Source of the DNA: Chloroflexota bacterium | GTDB lineage: Bacteria > Chloroflexota > Dehalococcoidia > SM23-28-2 | Assembly: GCA_030691665.1 (NCBI GenBank) | Contig: JAUYDU010000503.1 | Span: 1-10,995 of the forward strand | Direction: 5' to 3' | Length of the DNA stretch: 10,995 bases | The notes under the pieces: generated by a model | Database searches by the model: none | What the model was told of the DNA's origin: nothing | What the model saw: only the letters and a program-made list of their open reading frames with translations | Part shown: positions 1 through 5,626 of the stretch, one piece after another | Layout: each line of letters opens with the position of its first letter | Position numbering within the stretch: the stretch's first letter is position 1 | Translations under genes and position numbers: made by a program

Positions 1-1
1 G

Positions 2-283
2 CGTCGCAATCTGGGGCTGAGCGCCCGCGCCGTCGCCGAGGGCTATGGTTGGGCCAGCATTGCTGAGCAGGTGGAGGCCGTGTACGAGCGGCTGGTGGCC
101 CTGAGCCTGTCGAAGGGTCGGGTCGCGGCGGCGGCCTGCTGCCGCCGCCAGGAGCCTGCCGAAGGGCAGGCTGATCCGCCTCCGGCGGAAGCAGCCCATG
201 GCCCTTCGGCTACGCTCAGGGCAGGCTCAGGGCAGGCTCTGGTGGGGGCTTGCTGTGGGTCGCCCAGCCCGGCATCGGGGTAA
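2..283 (+). CDS. C-terminal fragment of a probable GT4-family glycosyltransferase, extended by repeat-derived sequence
   Basis: The reading frame enters from the left edge of the window, so only about 94 C-terminal residues are visible. Residues around 10-33 read AR-AVAEGYGWASIAEQ followed by VEAVYERL. This matches the last helix of group 1 (GT4, GT-B fold) glycosyltransferases, which usually end with an aromatic-W-x-x-I-A pattern and then E-x-x-Y-x-x-L. Such enzymes transfer a sugar from a nucleotide-sugar donor in lipid, glycan or cell-surface synthesis, but the substrate cannot be told from this fragment. After VYERLV the frame continues for about 60 residues of Ala/Gly/Pro/Cys-rich sequence with no family resemblance. 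It starts with LSLSKG, the translation of a CCCTTCG/CTCAGGGC repeat read on its other strand, and the stop is TAA at 281-283. The natural C-terminus was probably near nt 100 and the tail comes from inserted repeats. Family call is moderate, the tail interpretation is inference. Confidence 0.6.
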   Translation, partial: RRNLGLSARAVAEGYGWASIAEQVEAVYERLVALSLSKGRVAAAACCRRQEPAEGQADPPPAEAAHGPSATLRAGSGQALVGACCGSPSPASG

Positions 284-350
284 GCCCCTTCGCGTCGCTC
301 AGGGCAGGCATCTTGTTCCGTGTTCCCTTCGCTGCGCTCAGGGCAGGCTC
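98..350. repeat. Cluster of short interspersed palindromic (REP-like) repeats
   Basis: Four copies of a CCCTTCG-N5/6-CTCAGGGC element lie here: 98-117 (inverted), 202-222, 286-305 and 325-344 (direct). The direct copies are each followed by AGGC, and an 11-nt unit GCTCAGGGCAG is tandemly duplicated at 214-224 and 225-235. Between them are separate hairpins: a 9-bp stem 127-135/141-149 with a 5-nt loop, an 8-bp stem 153-160/165-172 with loop GAAG, and a 6-bp stem 175-180/184-189. The cluster spans the end of the glycosyltransferase frame and almost all of the gap before the next gene. Such elements are usually scattered through a genome and can act as mRNA stabilisers, weak terminators or transposase-mobilised REPs. 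No transposase gene is visible here. Their repeated nature within the window is seen directly, the genome-wide spread is inferred. Confidence 0.75.
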
Positions 351-393
351 CTGAATCTGGTAAGCGAATCCTCTCCCTGTTAGCAGACTTTCG

Positions 394-1296
394 ATGGAGC
401 AGTTGTCGGTCAACATGTTCTGGCTGGCCCTGATAGCCACGGGCCTGGCCACCCTCCTCTACTGGGGCCACGCCTTCGGGGTGCGCTCCGCCTCTGGCGG
501 ACTGCGGCGGCTGGCGACCAACCCAGACGGGGCGTCCGCCGGCCAGAGCTTGATCCGCCTTAGGCGGACGGCCTCGTTCGGTCAGGCCGCCACCCTGGCC
601 ACCTGGCTGGCGGCGGCCTTTCTGGCGGTGGCCCTGGTGGCTCGCTGGCGGGCCAGCGGCCACGCCCCCTGGTCGAACATGTGGGAGTACACCGTGGCCT
701 TCGCCTGGGGCGTGTCGGCCGCCTACATTGTCTTCGAGCGCTCGGCCTGGGGGGAGCGCACTCTGGGTGCTTTCGTCCAGCCGGTCGTCCTGGGCCTGTT
801 GGCGGTAGCGGCGGCCTTCTTCCCTTCGGAGATCAGGCCCCTGGTGCCGGCCCTCCAGAACGAGCCGCTGCTTATTGCCCACGTGGCGATGATGGTCCTG
901 GCCTACAGCGCCCTCAGCGTCTCCTTCGGCTCGGCGGTGGTGTACCTGATCCAGGGGGAGGGCAACCGTTTCTCGCGGCTGCCGAAGGCCGCCCTTTTGG
1001 ACGAGATCGGCTATCGCTCGGTGATGGTGGGGTTTCCCCTGCTGGCGCTGGGGATAGCCCTGGGCGCCTACTGGGGCAACTCGGCCTGGGGTCGCTACTG
1101 GGGCTGGGACCCCAAGGAGACGTCGTCTCTGGTGACCTGGCTCATCTACGCCGGCTACCTACACATGCGTGGCCTGCGCCGCTGGCAGGGCGTGCGCTCG
1201 GCGGTGCTGCTGATCGTGGGCTTTCTGGCGGTGCTGTTCACCTATTTCGCCGTGAACCTGTGGGTAAGCGGGCTGCACAGCTATGCGGGGGTGTGA
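394..1296 (+). CDS. ccsB: Cytochrome c biogenesis protein, CcsB/ResC (CcsA) heme-handling type
   Basis: This 300-residue polytopic membrane protein belongs to the CcmC/CcsA superfamily. In system II cytochrome c maturation, such a protein together with the ResB/Ccs1 partner carries heme across the membrane and attaches it to CXXCH apocytochromes. The diagnostic tryptophan-rich WWD motif is WGRYWGWDPKE at residues 232-242. Histidines at 163, 257 and 295 are placed like the heme-ligand histidines of the family, and SNMWE at 94-98 matches the family SNxYE motif. About eight hydrophobic segments can be seen (roughly 8-26, 66-84, 97-114, 128-143, 161-184, 208-225, 246-257 and 270-289). Residues 30-62 form a charged, poorly conserved loop; codons for residues 53-59 contain a short palindrome also found upstream (see 551-568). 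No strong Shine-Dalgarno precedes the ATG; the start is chosen because the family begins just before the first membrane segment. The symbol follows the TIGRFAM-style ccsB usage; others call this protein ccsA or resC. No ResB partner is visible in the window. Confidence 0.88.
   Translation: MEQLSVNMFWLALIATGLATLLYWGHAFGVRSASGGLRRLATNPDGASAGQSLIRLRRTASFGQAATLATWLAAAFLAVALVARWRASGHAPWSNMWEYTVAFAWGVSAAYIVFERSAWGERTLGAFVQPVVLGLLAVAAAFFPSEIRPLVPALQNEPLLIAHVAMMVLAYSALSVSFGSAVVYLIQGEGNRFSRLPKAALLDEIGYRSVMVGFPLLALGIALGAYWGNSAWGRYWGWDPKETSSLVTWLIYAGYLHMRGLRRWQGVRSAVLLIVGFLAVLFTYFAVNLWVSGLHSYAGV
551..568. repeat. Short palindrome inside ccsB, near-copy of one at 172-189
   Basis: TGATCCGCCT followed by TAGGCGGA forms a 7-bp inverted repeat (554-560/562-568). 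The same 18-nt unit, TGATCCGCCTNNGGCGGA with only the two central bases different, occurs at 172-189 in the repeat cluster. In ccsB it is read in frame within a cytoplasmic-like charged loop (residues 53-59, LIRLRRT), where it does not break the protein. It is either a tolerated insertion of a small mobile palindrome or a coincidence. Confidence 0.5.
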
Positions 1297-1302
1297 TTGC
1301 TC

Positions 1303-1331
1303 TTGACGTCGCGGGTTTGCTCTGATATAGT
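1303..1331 (+). promoter_or_regulatory. Sigma70-type promoter of the ribosomal-protein operon
   Basis: The -35 box TTGACG lies at 1303-1308 and the -10 box TATAGT at 1326-1331, with a 17-nt spacer. TGA immediately before the -10 gives an extended -10 (TGN). It begins 6 nt after the ccsB stop codon and is the only such match noticed in the 200-nt gap. Transcription should start near 1338, giving a leader of about 160 nt ahead of rpsL. No terminator separates ccsB from this promoter, so some read-through from ccsB is possible. Confidence 0.8.
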
Positions 1332-1337
1332 GATCTT

Positions 1338-1496
1338 TTGGCGTCTGGCGTCCCTTACGTATATACGCGATACGTACAGGTCGAAAGACCCTAAAGTGAC
1401 AACGGTCGGCGGGTAGTTGGAGGCCAAGTCTCCCCGCCGTACTGGCTCAGAAATAAGGCTTTCGGCCTCTTTGCTTGTGTTTAGAGGGGGTAAGAT
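1338..1496 (+). promoter_or_regulatory. Structured 5' leader of the rpsL operon
   Basis: The leader between the predicted transcription start and rpsL contains several inverted repeats: a 7-bp stem 1356-1362/1370-1376, a 4-bp GGTC/GACC stem closed by a GAAA tetraloop (1379-1390), a 7-bp CGGCGGG/CCCGCCG stem (1407-1413/1433-1439, 19-nt loop) and a weak 4-bp stem (1456-1459/1465-1468) followed by a T-rich run to 1482. Ribosomal-protein operons are often controlled by a product protein binding such a leader or by attenuation. I do not recognise a known leader class, so a regulatory role is inference from the structure, length and position. The purine-rich GAGGGGG at 1484-1490 is the likely ribosome binding site for rpsL. 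Confidence 0.5.
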
Positions 1497-1919
1497 TTGC
1501 CCACCATAAGTCAGTTGGTGCGCAGAGGGCGCAAGAAACTGGTCAAGAAGACCAAGGCACCGGCTCTGCGCTTCGTCTTCAACGGTTTGAGGAACAGCGT
1601 GACGCGCGGCCAGGGGTCGCCGCAGAAGCGGGGTGTGTGCGTGCAGGTGCGGACGGTAACCCCCAGGAAGCCCAACTCCGCCCTGCGCAAGGTAGCGCGA
1701 GTGCGCCTGACCAACGGGATGGAGGTTACGGCCTACATCCCCGGTGAGGGGCACACTCTCCAGGAGCACTCGGTGGTTCTCATCCGCGGGGGCCGCGTGA
1801 AGGATCTGCCGGGGGTGCGCTATCACATCGTCCGGGGGGCGCTTGACGCCCAGGGGGTGGTGGGGCGGAAGCGGAGCCGCAGCAAGTACGGCACGCGGCG
1901 CAGCGAGGAACTGAGGTAG
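1497..1919 (+). CDS. rpsL: 30S ribosomal protein S12
   Basis: S12 (140 residues) sits at the decoding centre of the small subunit and affects reading accuracy. The protein starts at a TTG codon with MPTISQLVRR, matching the family N-terminus, and a GAGGGGG site lies 6 nt upstream. It is the long form, with about 14 extra residues (around 26-39) before SPQKRGVC, as in Firmicutes S12. The universal segments PNSALRKVARVRL, GEGHTLQEHSVVL and RGGRVKDLPGVRYH are present; Asp103 is the residue methylthiolated by RimO in other bacteria. The loop reads TPRKPNS rather than TPKKPNS, so Arg57 occupies the position of E. coli/M. tuberculosis Lys43, while the equivalent of Lys88 (Lys102) is retained. It is the first gene of the operon, 12 nt ahead of rpsG. 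Confidence 0.97.
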   Translation: MPTISQLVRRGRKKLVKKTKAPALRFVFNGLRNSVTRGQGSPQKRGVCVQVRTVTPRKPNSALRKVARVRLTNGMEVTAYIPGEGHTLQEHSVVLIRGGRVKDLPGVRYHIVRGALDAQGVVGRKRSRSKYGTRRSEELR

Positions 1920-1931
1920 GGCAGGCAGGTC

Positions 1932-2402
1932 ATGCCCAGGCGAGGCAAGATCGTCCGCAGGAGAACACCGCCCGACGCTAAGCACAATAGCGTCTGGCTG
2001 CACATGTTCATCAACAAGCTGATGAGGAGCGGCAAGAAGAGCACCGCCGAGCGGGTCATGTACGGTGCCCTGGAGATCATCGAGCAGCGGGCCCGCCGTA
2101 GCCCGATGGAGGTGTTCGAGCAGGCGATGCGCAACGCTATGCCTGTCCTGGAGGTGCGGCCACGCCGCGTAGGCGGCGCCACCTATCAGATCCCTCTGGA
2201 GGTGCGGCCAGAACGGCAGGTCTCGTTGGCGATGCGCTGGCTTCTGACGGCGGCGCGCGCCCGCACGGGCAGGCCGATGGCCGAGAGGCTAGCGGCCGAG
2301 CTGATGGACGCCGCTAGCGGCCAGGGCGTGACCATCAAGCGCCGCGACGACACACACCGCATGGCCGAGGCCAACAGGGCCTTTGCCCACTACCGATGGT
2401 AG
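1932..2402 (+). CDS. rpsG: 30S ribosomal protein S7
   Basis: S7 (156 residues, the usual bacterial length) binds the 3' major domain of 16S rRNA, starts assembly of the 30S head and contacts the E-site tRNA. The start MPRRGKIVRRR, the segment HNSVWLHMFINKLMRSGKKSTAERVMY, given here only as positions 18-44, and the conserved VGGATYQIPLEVRPER and KRRDDTHRMAEANRAFAHYRW regions are all typical. It follows rpsL by 12 nt. The 57 nt to fusA that follow (2403-2459) contain no gene and no clear terminator; in E. coli the S7 feedback site lies in the rpsL-rpsG gap, which is too short here to hold an equivalent structure. Confidence 0.97.
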   Translation: MPRRGKIVRRRTPPDAKHNSVWLHMFINKLMRSGKKSTAERVMYGALEIIEQRARRSPMEVFEQAMRNAMPVLEVRPRRVGGATYQIPLEVRPERQVSLAMRWLLTAARARTGRPMAERLAAELMDAASGQGVTIKRRDDTHRMAEANRAFAHYRW

Positions 2403-2462
2403 CCTCGCCGCACCCATGAACGCCTAGCCCTTTTGCGGCCACTGTGTTCTTGAGATTGAGTG

Positions 2463-4565
2463 ATGTCTAGACCTGTGCCCATCGAAAAGGTTCGCAACAT
2501 CGGGATCATTGCCCACATAGATGCGGGCAAGACCACCGTTACCGAGCGCATCCTCTTCTACTGCGGCCGCACCTACAAGATCGGCGAGGTGGACGAGGGG
2601 ACGGCCGTGATGGATTGGATGGAGCAGGAACGGGAGCGGGGGATCACTATCACCGCTGCCGCCACCACCTGCGAGTGGCTGGAGCACATGATCAACATCG
2701 TGGATACGCCCGGCCACGTTGACTTCACGGTGGAGGTGGAGCGCAGCCTGCGCGTGCTCGACGGGGGCATCGTCGTCTTCGACGCCGTGGCCGGCGTCCA
2801 GCCTCAGTCGGAGACGGTGTGGCGTCAGGCCGATCGCTACCACATCCCCCGCATCTGCTTTGTGAACAAACTGGATCGGGTGGGGGCCGACTTCTGGCGA
2901 ACGGTGACGATGATCCACGATAGGCTAGGGGCGCGGCCGCTGCCCATCCAGATCCCCCTGGGCGTGGAGGACAAGCACCTGGGGGTCATCGACCTGGTAG
3001 AGAAGGCGGCCTGGGTATTTCCCTCCGATCGGGACGAAGACCCCCAGAAGATCGACGTGCCCAAGGAGCAAGAGCAGGAGTTCGCCAAGCGGCGGGAGGA
3101 GCTGGTGGAGGAGGTGGCCGAGCTGGACGACCAGCTCCTTATCAGCTATGTGGAGGGGCGACCGATCACGGCCACCGAGCTGAAGAAGGCCATCCGGCGC
3201 GCGACCCTGGCTGGGGTGGTCACTCCCGTCCTTTGCGGCAGCGCCCTGCGCAACAAGGGGATCCAGCCCCTGTTGGATGCGGTGGTCGACTATTTGCCGG
3301 CCCCGGTGGACGTGCCCCCCGTAAAGGGTACTCATCCCAAGACGGGCCAGGTGCTGCAACGAAGCGCGTCCGACGAGGAGCCGTTCGCCGCCCTGGCGTT
3401 CAAGATCGTGGCCGATCCCTTCGTGGGGCGTCTGGCCTACTTCCGGGTCTACTCGGGGAAAGTGGCTCAGGGTGCTACTGTTTACAATAGCGCCCGCGAC
3501 GAGCGCGAGCGCATCGGTCGCCTGCTCCAGATGCATGCCCAGCATCGACAGGACATTCAGGAGACCTATGCGGGCGCCATCGTAGCGGCCGTCGGCCTCA
3601 AGAACACCTTCACCGGCGACACCCTCTGCGACAAGAGTCACCCCATCCTCCTCGAGCCCATCAAGTTCCCCGAGCCCGTCATCTCCGTAGCCATCGAGCC
3701 CCGAACCAAAGAAGACCAGGACCGCATGAGCGAAACCCTGACCCGCCTGTCGGAGGAAGACCCCACCTTCCGCACCCGCTACGACTCCGAGACGGGCCAG
3801 ATGATCATCTCCGGCATGGGAGAGCTCCACCTGGAGATCATCGTCGACCGCATGCTGAAGGAGTATCGGGTGGAGGCCAGCGTGGGGAAGCCAGAGGTGG
3901 CCTACAAGGAGGCGATCACCCGCCCGGCTGAGGCCGAGGGTCGGTTCATCCGGCAGACGGGCGGCCACGGCCAGTACGGAGTGGTGGAGCTGAGGGTGGC
4001 CCCCCGCGAGCGGGGCGCCGGCTTCCAGTTTGTGAACAAGGTCGTGGGCGCGGCCATCCCCCGCGAGTTCATCCCGCCGGTGGAGCAGGGGGCGAAGGGG
4101 GCGCTGGAGACGGGCGTCCTGGCCAGCTACCCGGTGGTCGATGTGGAAGTGACGCTGGTGGATGGCAGCTACCATCCGGTGGACTCATCGGAGTTGGCCT
4201 TCCGCATGGCCGGCTCTATGGCGGTGCGGGAGGCCCTGTCGCGGGCCGGGCCCGTCCTGCTGGAGCCGATCATGGGGATGGAGGTAGCCACGCCGGAGCA
4301 GTTCTTCGGCGACGTGCTGTCGGACGTCAGTGCCCGTCGCGGCCACGTGACCATGGTCGATCAGCGGGGCCACATGCGGATGGTGTGCGCCCTTATTCCC
4401 CTGGCGGAGACTTTCGGGTATGCTACGGACTTGCGCTCCCTGACTCAGGGGCGGGCCACCTACACTATGGAGTTCGACCACTACCAGGAGGTGCCGCCTT
4501 CGGTGGCCGAGGGCATCAGGGGTAGAGGTAAGAGGGTTCGTGAGAAGATGAGGCAGGGAAGGTAG
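2463..4565 (+). CDS. fusA: Translation elongation factor G
   Basis: EF-G (700 residues) is the GTPase that drives translocation of tRNA and mRNA and takes part in ribosome recycling. The G domain shows G1 AHIDAGKT (17-24), switch I RGITI (59-63), G3 DTPGH (81-85), G4 NKLD (135-138) and the G5 Ser-Ala at 260-261. Domain III/V hallmarks include ISGMGELHLEI, and domain IV has RQTGGHGQYG and the tip His571 (the position of E. coli His583) in SYHPVDSSE; the residue after this His is Pro where many EF-Gs have Asp. The C-terminus FGYATDLRSLTQGRATYTM is canonical. GTG 2460 immediately precedes ATG 2463; I chose ATG, though the Shine-Dalgarno is weak for both. Usually tuf follows, but here rpsJ starts 3 nt downstream. 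Confidence 0.97.
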   Translation: MSRPVPIEKVRNIGIIAHIDAGKTTVTERILFYCGRTYKIGEVDEGTAVMDWMEQERERGITITAAATTCEWLEHMINIVDTPGHVDFTVEVERSLRVLDGGIVVFDAVAGVQPQSETVWRQADRYHIPRICFVNKLDRVGADFWRTVTMIHDRLGARPLPIQIPLGVEDKHLGVIDLVEKAAWVFPSDRDEDPQKIDVPKEQEQEFAKRREELVEEVAELDDQLLISYVEGRPITATELKKAIRRATLAGVVTPVLCGSALRNKGIQPLLDAVVDYLPAPVDVPPVKGTHPKTGQVLQRSASDEEPFAALAFKIVADPFVGRLAYFRVYSGKVAQGATVYNSARDERERIGRLLQMHAQHRQDIQETYAGAIVAAVGLKNTFTGDTLCDKSHPILLEPIKFPEPVISVAIEPRTKEDQDRMSETLTRLSEEDPTFRTRYDSETGQMIISGMGELHLEIIVDRMLKEYRVEASVGKPEVAYKEAITRPAEAEGRFIRQTGGHGQYGVVELRVAPRERGAGFQFVNKVVGAAIPREFIPPVEQGAKGALETGVLASYPVVDVEVTLVDGSYHPVDSSELAFRMAGSMAVREALSRAGPVLLEPIMGMEVATPEQFFGDVLSDVSARRGHVTMVDQRGHMRMVCALIPLAETFGYATDLRSLTQGRATYTMEFDHYQEVPPSVAEGIRGRGKRVREKMRQGR

Positions 4566-4568
4566 GCC

Positions 4569-4877
4569 ATGCCTAGACAGAGGATCCGCATTCGCCTGAA
4601 GGCCTACGACCACCGCATCCTCGACCAATCGGCCGTGCTCATCGCCGAGGCGGCGGAGAGGACGGGGGCGGCGGTGGCCGGCCCTGTGCCTTTGCCCACC
4701 GAGATCAAGAAGTTCTGCGTGATCCGCTCCCCCCACATCGATAAGGACTCGCGGGAGCAGTTCGAGATTCGCACTCATAAACGACTAATCGACATCCTGG
4801 AGCCCACGTCCAAGACGGTGGACGCCCTGATGCGTCTGCAACTGCCGTCGGGCGTGGACATCGAGATCAAACTATGA
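4569..4877 (+). CDS. rpsJ: 30S ribosomal protein S10
   Basis: S10 (102 residues, standard length) belongs to the 30S head and in other bacteria also pairs with NusB in antitermination. The sequence opens with MPRQRIRIRLKAYDHRILDQS and carries the typical GPVPLPTEIKKFCVIRSPH, EQFEIRTHKRLIDI and VDALMRLQLPSGVDIEIKL blocks. It begins 3 nt after fusA, with GGAAGG just upstream as ribosome binding site, so str and S10 gene sets are joined without a promoter or L4-type leader between them. Its stop TGA (4875-4877) overlaps an ATG at 4874, and the next gene is not rplC but the MNT gene 7 nt downstream. Confidence 0.97.
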   Translation: MPRQRIRIRLKAYDHRILDQSAVLIAEAAERTGAAVAGPVPLPTEIKKFCVIRSPHIDKDSREQFEIRTHKRLIDILEPTSKTVDALMRLQLPSGVDIEIKL

Positions 4878-4884
4878 TGCCGCT

Positions 4885-5274
4885 ATGAAAGGTTCTGTGC
4901 TGACTCTGTATGAGAAGACCGCAGAGGAGTTTGCCGACAGGGTGCGCCGTGCCTTCGGCGATGCTGTTCACTCGATAGTGCTTTATGGCTCCGTGGCCAA
5001 GAAGACGGCAGGGAGCCATAGCGACATAGACATTCTCGTTCTAACCGAGGATGGCGAGGCCCTGCTTGATCGGCTGGTGGACATTAGTGAGTCCCTGGAT
5101 TTCGAAAACAACTACGACACCTTTCTGGTGGTCACCTCGTTTACTCCTGAGAGGCTGATGGAGTTGTCGGTAGGCCGATTTCCGATTGCCGATCACGTTC
5201 TCAGGGAAGGCATTGTGCTCTATGATGACGGAACCTTTGAGCGAATACGTGAAAACGCGCTTGCAGTTGGCTGA
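4885..5274 (+). CDS. Minimal nucleotidyltransferase (MNT), putative antitoxin of a HEPN/MNT pair
   Basis: A 129-residue protein of the DNA polymerase beta-like minimal nucleotidyltransferase family. The core motif is exact: Gly35-Ser36 in VLYGSVAKK, ten residues, then Asp47-Ile-Asp49 in SHSDIDILVL, that is GS-X10-DXD. Asp78 in NNYDTFLVV is a candidate third metal-binding acid. In characterised HepT-MntA (type VII) modules the MNT protein neutralises the HEPN toxin by adding AMP groups to it; that this protein does so is inference. The ATG at 4885 has no clear Shine-Dalgarno and lies 7 nt after the rpsJ stop, suggesting reinitiation. The last 53 nt overlap the downstream HEPN gene. Base composition is clearly lower in GC than the ribosomal genes around it, and it interrupts the normally contiguous rpsJ-rplC order, so acquisition by transfer is likely. 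Confidence 0.9.
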   Translation: MKGSVLTLYEKTAEEFADRVRRAFGDAVHSIVLYGSVAKKTAGSHSDIDILVLTEDGEALLDRLVDISESLDFENNYDTFLVVTSFTPERLMELSVGRFPIADHVLREGIVLYDDGTFERIRENALAVG

Positions 5275-5626
5275 TGAAATGTTGACGGATGCCAAGTTGC
5301 TTTTCAGTAACAATCGCTTGAAGTCGGCGGCTGATAGGGCCTACTACAGTATGTTTCACGGAGCTCAGGCGGCGCTGGCAGCTAACGGCATAAAAGCTCC
5401 CCGGACCCACAGGGGACTGAGGTCTGAATTCAGCAAGCACCTTGTGAGGACTGGAATAATCGAGAGGGATTACTCTAGAGACCTGACCCTGGCCCATGAA
5501 ATGCGGCAAGAGAGTAGCTACGAAGCGTATGCCACCCTGCACGCAGATGCCGTGGCGCAGCTCATTGCCAAAGCAGAGAGATTCTTGGAGCGGATTAACA
5601 GGCTAGTTTCCCGAGGGGAAAGATGA
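5222..5626 (+). CDS. HEPN-domain protein (COG1895-like), putative ribonuclease toxin of a HEPN/MNT pair
   Basis: A 134-residue all-helical protein. The N-terminal part (about 15-50: ADEMLTDAKLLFSNNRLKSA, then ADRAYYSMFHGAQAAL) fits the HEPN family grouped as COG1895. Arg39 and His46 in RAYYSMFH form an RX6H motif of the RX4-6H type that is catalytic in HEPN ribonucleases; His63 and His73 lie further on. An open frame extends up to ATG 5186, but ATG 5222 is preferred because AGGGAAGG at 5203-5210 sits 11 nt before it and the family begins near this point; ATG 5225 is also possible. It overlaps the MNT gene by 53 nt in another frame. Its TGA (5624-5626) overlaps the rplC ATG as ATGA, and the GGGG run at 5615-5618 in its last codons serves as the rplC ribosome binding site. 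Toxin activity is inferred, not shown; it could also be a non-toxic or regulatory HEPN protein. Confidence 0.87.
   Translation: MMTEPLSEYVKTRLQLADEMLTDAKLLFSNNRLKSAADRAYYSMFHGAQAALAANGIKAPRTHRGLRSEFSKHLVRTGIIERDYSRDLTLAHEMRQESSYEAYATLHADAVAQLIAKAERFLERINRLVSRGER

Noticed and set aside
43..882. Long - strand frame over the repeat cluster and ccsB start
   Set aside because: It runs through repeats and antisense to a recognisable membrane-protein gene; its sequence is low complexity with repeat-derived segments such as PERSEG and PERREG.
1379..1396. GAAAGACCCTAAAG resembles the GAAAGACCC segment near the 2060 region of 23S rRNA
   Set aside because: Only about ten bases match and no other rRNA helix surrounds them; the GAAA here closes a small GGTC/GACC hairpin. 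Treated as chance similarity.
1456..1482. Possible intrinsic terminator (attenuator) before rpsL
   Set aside because: The stem has only four base pairs and the T-run is broken, so it is too weak to call a terminator by itself; kept only as part of the leader.
1575..1616. About 14 extra residues in S12 before SPQKRGVC
   Set aside because: The same long form is found in B. subtilis and related S12 proteins, so it is a known length class and not new.
5186..5221. Earlier ATG for the HEPN protein adding 12 residues
   Set aside because: No ribosome binding site precedes it, and AGGGAAGG at 5203-5210 together with the usual family start favour ATG 5222.
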